From Prosthecobacter gellanilyticus (GTDB lineage Bacteria; Verrucomicrobiota; Verrucomicrobiia; Verrucomicrobiales; Verrucomicrobiaceae), in the NCBI RefSeq assembly GCF_007992435.1, contig NZ_BKAG01000051.1, forward strand, positions 1 to 49,109: a DNA stretch of 49,109 bases, given 5' to 3'. Positions within the stretch are counted from its first letter, which is position 1. The number at the start of each line of letters is the position of its first letter. The notes beneath the pieces are model-generated. The model did not search any database. It saw only the letters and a program-made list of their open reading frames with translations, and had not been told where the DNA came from. Positions 16,284-23,668 of the stretch are shown piece after piece. The position numbers were made by a program, and so were the translations under genes.

Positions 16284-16613
16284 ATGGCCTCTGAACTTGT
16301 CCTGAACCTGAACGAAGCAAACTTTGACGCTGAAATCTCCTCTTCCACCGTGCCCGTGATCGTGGACTTCTGGGCTGAATGGTGCGGCCCTTGCCGCATG
16401 CTCGGCCCGGTGCTGGACCAGCTCGCCACCGAGAAAGCCGGCGCTGTGAAGGTGGCCAAGGTGAACGTGGATGAGAACCCAGGCCTGGCGCAGAAGTTCA
16501 ACGTCCGCTCCATCCCCATGCTGCTCTTCATCAAGGACGGCGCTGTGAAGGACACCGTCGTCGGCGTGCAGTCCAAGGCTGCCCTCGCCAGCAAGCTGGA
16601 CGCGATCGCCTGA
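16284..16613 (+). CDS. trxA: Thioredoxin
   Basis: 109 aa cytoplasmic thioredoxin: active site W-A-E-W-C-G-P-C-R, cis-Pro loop RSIPM, and the DENPGLAQKF strand-helix. ATG at 16284 (MASELVLNLNE) gives the standard length; the frame is open to 16200 but the extra residues are not family-like. A textbook terminator follows 45 nt downstream. Confidence 0.96.
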   Translation: MASELVLNLNEANFDAEISSSTVPVIVDFWAEWCGPCRMLGPVLDQLATEKAGAVKVAKVNVDENPGLAQKFNVRSIPMLLFIKDGAVKDTVVGVQSKAALASKLDAIA

Positions 16614-16658
16614 TCGCTGGCTGGGTAGTTGACTGATTTTTGACTGTTGGTTGCTTTA

Positions 16659-16696
16659 GGCGGGTGATTCAGCTTCGGCTGGGTCACCCGCCTTTT
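16659..16696 (+). terminator. Rho-independent terminator of the thioredoxin gene
   Basis: The stem GGCGGGTGA (16659-16667) pairs with TCACCCGCC (16684-16692). An inner stem CAGC/GCTG is closed by a TTCG tetraloop, and four T follow at 16693-16696. It lies 45 nt after the trxA stop. Confidence 0.88.
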
Positions 16697-16723
16697 CGTG
16701 GGCTGGGGACCTCCCAGAATTGG

Positions 16724-16758
16724 ACCGCAGATAACGCAGAGATCACAGATGACTGATT
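16724..16758. repeat. Short CGCAGA/CACAGATGA repeat-like stretch
   Basis: The segment ACCGCAGATAACGCAGAGA followed by TCACAGATGACTGATT consists of GCAGA/ACAGA words, in the style of interspersed CGCAGATNA repeats of this phylum. Only one copy is present in the window, so the assignment is by appearance. Confidence 0.35.
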
Positions 16759-16840
16759 CTGAAGGTTTAGCACCGCTCTAAGATCCCGAGAGCACTAGGC
16801 AAGGAAGGGGGACGCCATCCCCAAACAACAAAACCATTTG

Positions 16841-16892
16841 CTGAGTCTAAATTTAGTTGTTTACTAATTTAGTAAATTACTAACTCAGTAAA
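16841..16892 (+). promoter_or_regulatory. Palindromic operator region upstream of the DUF6530-like gene
   Basis: A 17-nt perfect palindrome TTTACTAATTTAGTAAA (16860-16876) is followed by a near-copy TTACTAACTCAGTAA (16877-16891, one mismatch between arms). TAAATTTA lies just upstream, and CTGAGT (16841-16846) is mirrored by ACTCAG (16883-16888). The block is strikingly AT-rich and ends 11 nt before the ATG at 16904. It looks like tandem dimer sites for a small repressor, but no regulator gene is adjacent. Confidence 0.6.
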
Positions 16893-16903
16893 TCGAACCG
16901 CAC

Positions 16904-17395
16904 ATGGATATTCCCAATCACCTCAAGCACAAGGCCGTCATCGTGGCCGAGAACTACAACCAGATTGACGGCCAATACGCTGGCGATACCGACGCCATGG
17001 GGCTCTCCCTCGGGCTGGCCCAGTGGAATGAGCGCGGCAAGGTGGACATCTCCGCCAAGGTCTGGCGCCACACGGGTGAAAAGTGGTCGCGCCAGTCGGA
17101 AGAGCTTCCGCTCCACCGGGTGCTGGACCTGGCCCTGCTGATCTGTGAGGCGAAGAAGCATATGAAAGAAGCCTACCGCTTCGAGAAGCTCTATGATCCT
17201 AAAGCCCCGCAGATTGGTCGGATCGATCTTCAGGGCGCGGCGATGTCCGTGTCGATCAACACCAACAACGAGATGATCGATGAAGATGTGAAGCTGTTCC
17301 GCGACTGCCTGAACAAGGAAGACGAACGCATCGGCGAGCGACTCCAGCGTCTGGCAGCGGCTCTCAAAGACTTGGGATACGGGGCAGGGAACTGA
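16904..17395 (+). CDS. Conserved cytosolic protein of unknown function (DUF6530-like)
   Basis: 163 aa, soluble, no signal or membrane segment. The motifs DNTDAMGLSLG-type (here GDTDAMGLSLGLAQWNERG), VDISAKVWRHTGEKWSRQSE and LPLHRVLDLALLI are highly characteristic of a conserved bacterial family that I recall as DUF6530. Its biochemical role is unknown to me. It sits alone behind a palindromic operator (16841-16892), which suggests regulated expression. Confidence 0.7.
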   Translation: MDIPNHLKHKAVIVAENYNQIDGQYAGDTDAMGLSLGLAQWNERGKVDISAKVWRHTGEKWSRQSEELPLHRVLDLALLICEAKKHMKEAYRFEKLYDPKAPQIGRIDLQGAAMSVSINTNNEMIDEDVKLFRDCLNKEDERIGERLQRLAAALKDLGYGAGN

Positions 17396-17423
17396 GGCGA
17401 GGGGATGGAAGATTTTGAAGACG

Positions 17424-17467
17424 GCTGGCAGACCGCGATTCTCCGTGAGGAGCGCCTGTCTGCCGGC
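17424..17467 (+). other. Structured intergenic hairpin
   Basis: GCTGGCAGAC (17424-17433) pairs with GTCTGCCGGC (17458-17467) with one G-U, and the loop contains a second small hairpin CTCC-GTGA-GGAG. No T-run follows, so it is not a standard terminator. It lies between the DUF6530-like gene and the channel gene. Confidence 0.5.
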
Positions 17468-17544
17468 TAATCGACCATCTCTTCCTGGTCCCTTTCTAGT
17501 GCTGGGACTAACGGGTGGTGCGCTCAGCCCGCCGCTTTCCTGAG

Positions 17545-17573
17545 TTGACGGATTTTGTGGCGCTTAGTATGAC
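17545..17573 (+). promoter_or_regulatory. Possible sigma-70 promoter for the channel gene
   Basis: TTGACG (17545-17550) and TATGAC (17568-17573) are separated by 17 nt. Transcription would start near 17580, directly at ATG 17581, implying a leaderless or very short-leader mRNA. This is sequence resemblance only. Confidence 0.35.
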
Positions 17574-17580
17574 ACGCACC

Positions 17581-18669
17581 ATGCGCTTGCTTCTCTCGCT
17601 GCTCCTCGTCGCCTCGTTCTTCTTCGGCTGTGTGACCCCGGCTGCCGCGCAGGCTCCCGGCACCAAGCTCCGCGTCGCCACCCGCAATCTCGAGCCCTTC
17701 TCCTTTGAGAAAGACGGCCGCCGTGTCGGTTACGCCGCCGAGCTGTGGGACCAGCTCTCCCGTGAAACAGGCCTGCAATACGAAGTCCAGGTGGTCAACA
17801 CCGCCGCCGACGTCATCGACGCCCTCAAAAACAAGACCGCCGATGTCGGCGTCGGCGCCATCAGCGTCACCGCCCAGCGTGAGGAGATCATCGACTTCTC
17901 CCAGCCCTTCTACGAGTCCGGCCTGCAGATCCTCACCTCCGGCGGCAGCGGCAGCTTTGCAGACAGCATGCTCGCCCTCATCAAGAACCTCTTCAATCTC
18001 GAGCTCATCGGCATGTTCCTGCTGCTGCTGTTCACCATGCTCATCATCTCCCATCTCGTCTGGCGGTATGAGCATAAGATCAATGGCGACCAATGGCCCG
18101 AAAGCTACAAAGCCGGCCTCTGGGAATCCTTCTGGTGGACCATCAGCACCCTCCTCGTCGGCGGCGCGGACAATAAAGGCCCCGTCGGCGTCGGTGGCCG
18201 CATCATCGCCATCGTCTGGATGCTCCTCAGCATCGTCCTCGTCTCCCTCCTCACCGCCTCCTTCACCACCACCCTCACCATCAATACTCTCAAGGGCGAT
18301 ATCAGCGGCCCTGGCGATCTCCCCGGCCGCAAAGTCGCCACGGTGAAAGGCAGCACCGCCGAGACCTGGCTCACCGCCAAAGGCGCCACGGTCGAGCCCC
18401 TCGCCACCGTCACCGACTGCGTCCTCGCTCTCAAGGACGGCAAAGTCCAAGCCGTCGTTTATGATGCCCCCGTGCTCCAGTATGAAGCCGGCAAGCTCAA
18501 CGACGAAAAGCTCCAGATGGTCGGCCAGATGTTCATGCGCCAGAACTACGCCTTCGCCCTCCAGCAGGACAGTCCCCTCCGCGAAAAGCTTAACCAAGCC
18601 CTCCTCAAGCTCTCCGAGCAAGGCGTCGGCAACGAACTCCGCAAAAAATACTTCGGCGAGGACCAGTAG
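17581..18669 (+). CDS. Prokaryotic ionotropic-glutamate-receptor-like channel with atypical pore loop
   Basis: Architecture: signal peptide; first lobe of a family 3 solute-binding domain (LRVATRNLEPFSFEKDGR, GAISVTAQREEIIDFSQPFYESGLQIL); helix M1 (LIGMFLLLLFTMLIISHLVW); re-entrant pore helix (GLWESFWWTISTLL); helix M3 (IIAIVWMLLSIVLVSLLTASFTTTLTI); then the second binding lobe (PGRKVATVKGSTAETWL). This is the GluR0 plan. At the pore loop, where K+-selective relatives have TVGYGD, this protein reads L-L-V-G-G-A-D-N-K (codons 18151-18177), so K+ selectivity is not supported. ATG 17581 was chosen; ATG 17569 and GTG 17515 are alternatives. The ligand is probably an amino acid. Confidence 0.85.
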   Translation: MRLLLSLLLVASFFFGCVTPAAAQAPGTKLRVATRNLEPFSFEKDGRRVGYAAELWDQLSRETGLQYEVQVVNTAADVIDALKNKTADVGVGAISVTAQREEIIDFSQPFYESGLQILTSGGSGSFADSMLALIKNLFNLELIGMFLLLLFTMLIISHLVWRYEHKINGDQWPESYKAGLWESFWWTISTLLVGGADNKGPVGVGGRIIAIVWMLLSIVLVSLLTASFTTTLTINTLKGDISGPGDLPGRKVATVKGSTAETWLTAKGATVEPLATVTDCVLALKDGKVQAVVYDAPVLQYEAGKLNDEKLQMVGQMFMRQNYAFALQQDSPLREKLNQALLKLSEQGVGNELRKKYFGEDQ

Positions 18670-18702
18670 TCAGGGGCTTCACCATCGTCTTCCATCTGCA
18701 CG

Positions 18703-19245
18703 ATGAGCAACGCTTACATCGCCGCGTTTCGCACCCCAGGGCATGAGTCGCTTGAGCGTTGGCTTCTGGAGATTTGTGATGATGGGAAGGTCACGGTGAA
18801 CAGCCCCCAGTTTGACTATGAGGCGGAAGCTCAAATCCAATCCAACACAACGTCGGCCCTCGTCTGGATACGCTCACGCCAACACGATCCCTATCAGATC
18901 TACACCCGGCTGGGAGCCGAGCTTCAATGTCCCTGGATCGTAGTGTCGTTTCTGGAGCATATCGTATGGGAGTACCAGATGTATGAAGGTTCGACTCTCG
19001 TGGATGAGTTTGTGCCTGCCCCCGAGATCTGGGACTTGGATGAGCCCAAGCTCGGCGACGCCGAAAAGCTCAACCGAATCTGGGGCGTCAAACCAGAGCG
19101 AGTTCAGCGATACCTGCGACGCTGGGATTCATCACTTAAGGTCGAACGAGCCTACTTCGGGAATGACCATTCTTGCTACAAAAGTCCCGAGCAAGGGTAT
19201 GACTTTCTTCATGCCATTACGGGCTTGAGATTCCCTGAATGTTGA
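18703..19245 (+). CDS. Hypothetical protein
   Basis: 180 aa, acidic and Trp/Tyr-rich, with no signal peptide or membrane helix. It starts MSNAYIAAFRTPGHESLERW and has an alternating loop-helix pattern, including VWEYQMYEGSTLVDEF and the C-terminal W-D-S-S-L-K-V-E-R-A-Y. The last third resembles small cytosolic immunity-like or stress proteins in composition only. I do not recognise the family. It begins 33 nt after the channel gene and may be co-transcribed with it. Confidence 0.6.
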   Translation: MSNAYIAAFRTPGHESLERWLLEICDDGKVTVNSPQFDYEAEAQIQSNTTSALVWIRSRQHDPYQIYTRLGAELQCPWIVVSFLEHIVWEYQMYEGSTLVDEFVPAPEIWDLDEPKLGDAEKLNRIWGVKPERVQRYLRRWDSSLKVERAYFGNDHSCYKSPEQGYDFLHAITGLRFPEC

Positions 19246-19378
19246 GGCCTCCAAGGGTCTCGCCTGAGGTGCCCCCTCGCCAGCAAACCAGCCTTGATCT
19301 ACTGCGATCCACCTGGATCACCCTCAGCCCGTAAGCTCGTTCGCCAGAACGAGAAGACCGCTCGCGCCACCACCTCAG

Positions 19379-20013
19379 GTCGGATCCAGTCGGATTGACT
19401 CGGATCGGACTCCTCTGGCAACCACCGCAAACAACGGCCAACCACTGCAAACCATCGCAAACGGTTCCTTCCGAAGCGCGCCAGCAAAGTAGCCATCACC
19501 ACTCCGTGTGATGAGCCACCGATCCCGCCAGCTCCCCCCACCTCCTCCATCCCATCAGGTCGGATCCAGTCGGATTGAACCGGATCGGACTCCTCTGGCA
19601 ACCATCGCAAACAACGGCCAACCATCGCAAACCATCGCAAACCATCGCAAACGGCTCCTGTCCCACCTTGATCACCTTCAGGCCGAACGTTGTTCACGCT
19701 TCAGCGTGGGATTGAACTCCCCAGCGCCAACGTGCGCACCCCATACCAGCCTAGGGCGTCCAGCCCTAGGTTCCCGGGACGCCACACAGCGCCAAGCGCT
19801 GAAAGCGCGTCCCATGCTCGCCAACCCCTCTTGTCGCCCCAAGGTCGGATCCGGTCGGATTGACTCGGATCGCCCCTTCTGAGAAACAAACGTCAACCAT
19901 CGTAAACAACCGCAAGCCATCGTAGGCGGCTCAGGCCTGAGCCAGTCGGAGTGAACCGGATCGGCCTCTCGGGCAAACCACCGTCAACAACTGTAAACCA
20001 CGGTAAACGGTTC
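19379..20013 (-). repeat. Left cluster of 10-bp-periodic repeats (four copies)
   Basis: Four copies, at about 19379-19467, 19559-19658, 19843-19930 and 19943-20013. Each joins two 10-bp-periodic blocks: decamers of the type xxTCGGATxx (GGTCGGATCC, AGTCGGATTG, ACTCGGATCG) and, 13 nt on, decamers of the type ACCATCGCAA repeated three to five times and ending ACGGYTCC. Copies 1 and 2 differ at 3 of 60 positions over 19381-19440 versus 19561-19620, and copy 2 has one extra decamer. Read on the minus strand the order matches the right cluster at 23250-23645. The stretch 19246-20284 holds no convincing gene; open frames here are by-products of the repeats. Confidence 0.85.
19750..19770. repeat. Short perfect hairpin between repeat copies
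   Basis: CCTAGGGC (19750-19757) and GCCCTAGG (19763-19770) form a perfect 8-bp stem with a GTCCA loop. Flanking words such as CACGCTTCAGCGTG (19696-19709) and GCGCCAAGCGCTGAAAGCGC are also palindromic, so the stretch 19690-19810 looks like a separate palindromic repeat unit inserted between copies 2 and 3. Confidence 0.6.
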
Positions 20014-20148
20014 CCAAAAGCCTTCACCAGGCATAACAAAAAATGCATTCATAAAAAGAGTAGAGTGAGTTGAATTGAACCGAACCAACAAAGCCCCGTC
20101 TAGAAACGGGCTCCCTCCATTCTCCACCACCTAATCCCCCATCCAACG

Positions 20149-20177
20149 GACCCAAACGGACCCTTTGGACACCGCGA
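20149..20177. repeat. Left 29-bp inverted repeat
   Basis: Begins GACCCAAACGGACCCTTTGG and ends ACACCGCGA; its reverse complement matches 23130-23158 at 28 of 29 positions. It lies just upstream of the DUF4209-like gene and overlaps a TTG that would otherwise be taken as an earlier start at 20165. Confidence 0.85.
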
Positions 20178-20284
20178 GTCTCAGCATCCAGGTCACAGCG
20201 GCCTGTACAACCCAAAACGGGATACAGGATTGCGTTGTCACATTTGCCACCTGTGCAAATCGCAATAACATTGAAGATATCTCC

Positions 20285-22171
20285 ATGGACTCACAAGAAA
20301 ATGAAGTCGGCCCAAAAAAGGAAGGCACCGTTTCCAGCAATGTCTTGCCGATTTCAGGTATGACGATACCGGAGATGGACTTTGAGGATCTTCTGGAGGG
20401 TGTCAGAGGACATACATGTAGAGTTTACTGTGATCGGTACTTTCAATTGGCAAAGGTAGCTGACAGCGAGGAGCGAACGGTGGACGCAGCTCTGCTTCGT
20501 TCATTGGGCATTTTATGTTCCTTTCACCCGAACTATGGAAACCCGGCCGAACCGTATAGGCCCGAAATCCAGTATAGCGACGGGCGTCGATCACTGGTGC
20601 CTGCTGATCTCTCTCAGGACGACCTAATTAGTGTTAGGTGCCTGTTTGACCGTTCGAAAAGCCAAGCGATCCGCGCGCGTCTTGGTGACATTCTCTGGGT
20701 AAGAAAACGCGATCATAGAGTCGCCCGTTTAATCATTCCAGACTATCTCGATACAGCAACCAAGCTGCTGATCGAAGGCGATTGGAGCAGGGCTTGTTCT
20801 TTGTTTAGAAGGGCTCTGCAATTAGGAAATTCGTTAGGCAGAAAGAATGATGGATGGGAGATTGCGAGTGCTGCCTTCCTGGCCGCTTTGGATCACCCTG
20901 CGTGCAATTCAGTAGCTTGTATACTTGTGTCTTTTCTCAATATTGCTCTCGACATGGGGGTCGGCGATACAGCTGCCTTTGCAGTGAAAGTTGGCAATCT
21001 AGCAAAAGAGGCACATACAAAACATCCGCCAGGTATTGAGAGAGACTTTTGCCTTCTGGAGGCCGAGTTTTGGAGGCGCAGTAAAGAACCTGAAAAAGAA
21101 AAGGCAGCACGTCTTACAGCAGCACTCACCTACATTGTGGAGTCCGAAATGCAGATTTCTACAGGGCACTCTAGCTACATGGCTGCGAGCGGCCTGTTGA
21201 TCAAAGGCATAGATGCCATTAGGCAAGCCAATGGAGATCCCAAAGTCATTGCAGATCTGCGAAAGAAACTGCGCACGTATCAGTCAGCAGCTCTAAACGA
21301 GTTAAGTCTGATAAAGTTTCCAAAAGTGGATATTTCTGAACAAGCACAAGCTGCACAGAAATTCGTAGAAGCTGATACATTGATCGAAGCGTTGAGGCAA
21401 ATGGCCTTCGGACACCCAATCACGAATGTTCAGGAATTTCGTGAATACGTGCTCAAGCTCGCTGACACCACGCCAATTATGTTTTTGATGACAAATGGCC
21501 TAATGGACAGTCAGGGACGAACAGAGGCAAAAGTGGATGGGCTGCTCATGAAACAAGGTGTGGAATTCGAAAAGAGCTTGGAGTCACACATGTTTCAGCA
21601 AGCTGCGAGAGGTGATTGGCGCTTTAGGGCCGCGACGTTTATTGAACCCGCGCGAGTGAAGATTTGGTATGACCACCGGCCCACCCACCGAGATTTGGAA
21701 TTTCTCGTGACCTGTAATCCGTTCATTCCGCCCGGCCATGAGCAAATCTTCCTTCTAGGGCTATTTTATGGCTTGGCGGGAGACCTTATTTTGTCGTCTC
21801 ATCTTCTAGCTCCACAGATTGAAAATTCGCTTCGGTATGTCTTGGAGCGACATGGTGTCGACGTCTCAAATATCAATGCCGACTTGACCCAACCTGTTAA
21901 GGTCTTAGGCCCTCTTTTTGATCTTCCTCAAACACTGGAGATTTTCGGTCCTGATATGTGTTTTGAGCTTCGGGGGCACCTGATCGAGAAAAGCGGCTTT
22001 GCATTTCGCAATCAAGTAGCCCACGGATTTGTTAGTGACAATGCATGTTACTCGGATGCCGGATTGGGTGTCTGGTGGCTGACTTTACGTCTTTGTTTCC
22101 ACGGATTGCTATTTCTTGAGGGCTTGGAAGAAAACACTCCCTCAGAGACTAGCGAATCATTCAACGAATAG
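20285..22171 (+). CDS. DUF4209-family protein with HEPN-type RNxxxH motif; possible defence RNase
   Basis: 628 aa from ATG at 20285 (MDSQENEVGPKK). The frame is open to a TTG at 20165, but that start lies inside the inverted repeat. The N-terminal half is helical (ARLGDILWVRKRDHRVARL, LLIEGDWSRACSLFRRALQ). The C-terminal 130 residues carry the DUF4209 pattern: LILSSHLLAPQIENSLRYVL, a hydrophobic helix, then F-R-N-Q-V-A-H-G (codons for R to H at 22007-22024). R-N-x-x-x-H is the active-site signature of HEPN ribonucleases. Composition is much more AT-rich than the neighbours (22 G/C in the 60 bases 21301-21360). The gene stands alone, flanked by inverted repeats. A role in phage defence or RNA cleavage is inference. 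Confidence 0.65.
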   Translation: MDSQENEVGPKKEGTVSSNVLPISGMTIPEMDFEDLLEGVRGHTCRVYCDRYFQLAKVADSEERTVDAALLRSLGILCSFHPNYGNPAEPYRPEIQYSDGRRSLVPADLSQDDLISVRCLFDRSKSQAIRARLGDILWVRKRDHRVARLIIPDYLDTATKLLIEGDWSRACSLFRRALQLGNSLGRKNDGWEIASAAFLAALDHPACNSVACILVSFLNIALDMGVGDTAAFAVKVGNLAKEAHTKHPPGIERDFCLLEAEFWRRSKEPEKEKAARLTAALTYIVESEMQISTGHSSYMAASGLLIKGIDAIRQANGDPKVIADLRKKLRTYQSAALNELSLIKFPKVDISEQAQAAQKFVEADTLIEALRQMAFGHPITNVQEFREYVLKLADTTPIMFLMTNGLMDSQGRTEAKVDGLLMKQGVEFEKSLESHMFQQAARGDWRFRAATFIEPARVKIWYDHRPTHRDLEFLVTCNPFIPPGHEQIFLLGLFYGLAGDLILSSHLLAPQIENSLRYVLERHGVDVSNINADLTQPVKVLGPLFDLPQTLEIFGPDMCFELRGHLIEKSGFAFRNQVAHGFVSDNACYSDAGLGVWWLTLRLCFHGLLFLEGLEENTPSETSESFNE

Positions 22172-22360
22172 GATGCCTTTCGGCTCGTCGCATCAATCAA
22201 TCGCACACATGCAAAGGGCTTTTCTTCAAGCTCTCCTCATCAGCGCACAGAAGGGACCTCACCGGAAACAGAGTTTTTATGTAGAAACTGGCAACTCACA
22301 GACTAAAAGACGCTATGCATTGGCTTCTCAACTTCAATGTGAAGACGCAGTTGGCACTCC

Positions 22361-23065
22361 TCAAACCGAGCTCGCGGCAGGAGCCTTGGAACCCGCCCTC
22401 TTGTGCTTCCGAAACATCCGCGTCGCCAGCATCACCAAAGCAATCTTGCTCAAGATCGCCAGCCCAAGAGAAACCCATTCGACAGCGCCAATTTCTCCCC
22501 GACCCGACAGATGCTTGCCACCCACCGAGGCCAGGTGAACTAAAATAAAATGCCCGGGCATCATGGCGATGGCGGTGGCCAGGAGGTACTGCCAGAAGTC
22601 AATTTTCGTTAGGCCGTAGAGATAGTTGCTGACGCCGAAGGGAAGGGCCTGCATGCGCAGCAGGCCCACGATCTTCCAGCCCTCCTTCGCAATGGCGTCA
22701 TCGAGGAAATGAAAGCGTTCGCTCTTGCGCAACCAGGTCGCCGCCTTTCTCCGACCCAACATTCGGCCCAGGAGAAAGCCCGCCGCCGCAGCGGACACCG
22801 CCGCCGTGTGCACGGCGATCACTCCCTGAACCGTCCCGAAAACATAACCCGCCGTCAACGCCAGCGGCATGCAGGGAACACAGAGCAGCCCGGCAATGAA
22901 ATACAGAAGCGCAAACAGCGCCACCCCAGCCCAGCCCATGTCTCTCAGCGGCTCCGCCACCTGCTGCAGCCAGTCAATCACCGGCAGTTTCTGCATTGCG
23001 AGAATCAACCCACCCAAGGCCAGAAGCCCCGCGATCACCTTCCAATGCTCTTTGAGAAACTTCAT
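22361..23065 (-). CDS. TVP38/TMEM64 (VTT/DedA-like) membrane protein
   Basis: 234 aa integral membrane protein. It has an N-terminal helix, then the VTT core with L-L-C-V-P-C-M-P-L-A-L-T-A-G-Y-V-F-G and AAAAGFLLGRMLGRR, and the conserved R-M-Q-A-L-P-F-G-V-S-N-Y-L-Y-G loop, which resembles the re-entrant F/LxxRxxPxxPxxxxNY region of the family. Members are linked to lipid or undecaprenyl-phosphate scrambling. Codon use is GC-rich like the bulk of the window, in contrast with the neighbouring DUF4209-like gene. The 190 nt between the two genes show no further gene. Confidence 0.85.
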   Translation of the reverse strand: MKFLKEHWKVIAGLLALGGLILAMQKLPVIDWLQQVAEPLRDMGWAGVALFALLYFIAGLLCVPCMPLALTAGYVFGTVQGVIAVHTAAVSAAAAGFLLGRMLGRRKAATWLRKSERFHFLDDAIAKEGWKIVGLLRMQALPFGVSNYLYGLTKIDFWQYLLATAIAMMPGHFILVHLASVGGKHLSGRGEIGAVEWVSLGLAILSKIALVMLATRMFRKHKRAGSKAPAASSV

Positions 23066-23129
23066 GCGATACCGCTTAGCAATCGCATGTGGCGAGGCCT
23101 GTGGTCTTCCTTGGCGGCTCAGGCAGGTT

Positions 23130-23158
23130 CGCGGTGTCCAAAGGGTCCGCTTGGGTCA
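23130..23158. repeat. Right 29-bp inverted repeat
   Basis: Begins TCGCGGTGTCCAAAGGGTCC and ends GCTTGGGTC; it matches the reverse complement of 20149-20177 with a single C/T difference. TTTCTAGA and GGTGGAGA words follow on the outer side of both copies, so similarity continues in pieces beyond the 29 bp. Confidence 0.85.
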
Positions 23159-23249
23159 CTTTCTAGATGCGGGGTGATGGTGGAGAGTGCGAGCGCTATG
23201 TGGGGAATGACCAAGGACCAGGAACCGATGACCAAGGCGCGGAATGCGG

Positions 23250-23645
23250 GAGCCGTTTGCGATGGTTGGCGGTGGTTTCAGAGATGGGACGGGAGCCGTT
23301 TACAGTTGTTTACCGTGGTTGACAGTCGTTTACGGTGGTTTTCAGAGGGGGAGGGCGGTCCGAGTGAATCCGACTGGATCAGGCCTAGGCCGTTTGCGAT
23401 GGGTTGCGGTTGTTTGCAGTTCGTCCTTCGCAGACTGCTTCGGAGAACGGATTGTTTACGGTGGTTCGTCAGAGGGGTTGATCCGAGTGAATCCGACCAG
23501 ATCCGACCTGGTGGGTTGGATGGAGAGTGGTGGTGTCGGCGTGCTCGGAGAACGGCAGGCTTACGCATCTCCTTCGCCAAGGCTTCGAAGATCGCGGGCG
23601 GCCGCTACACGGGGTGATCCGAGTCAATCCGACCAGATCCGACCT
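23250..23645 (+). repeat. Right cluster of 10-bp-periodic repeats, mirror orientation
   Basis: Pieces at about 23250-23280, 23293-23378, 23390-23427, 23451-23509 and 23616-23645. Decamers such as TTACAGTTGT, TTACCGTGGT, TGACAGTCGT and TTACGGTGGT run head to tail, followed by TCCGAGTGAATCCGACTGGA-type words. This is the same order seen on the minus strand in the left cluster, so the two clusters face each other across 20149-23158. The region 23066-23668 has no gene other than these repeats. Copies here are more diverged and partly truncated. Confidence 0.8.
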
Positions 23646-23668
23646 GGTGGGTTGGGCAGGTTTCAGTG

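Noticed and set aside
19299..19697. Open frames across the repeats with recurring SDWIRP-type peptides, also at 22709-23963
   Set aside because: They arise because the DNA repeat lacks stops in some frames; the peptide repeat appears in different frames and the 10-bp period does not preserve reading frame.
19379..20013. Repeat array considered as a CRISPR
   Set aside because: The units are 10-bp decamers without unique spacers of constant length, copies are 90-100 bp and irregularly spaced, and no cas gene is present.
20165..20284. Upstream TTG start for the DUF4209-like gene
   Set aside because: The added 40 residues are encoded by the inverted repeat and the following intergenic DNA and resemble no family; ATG 20285 is the better start.
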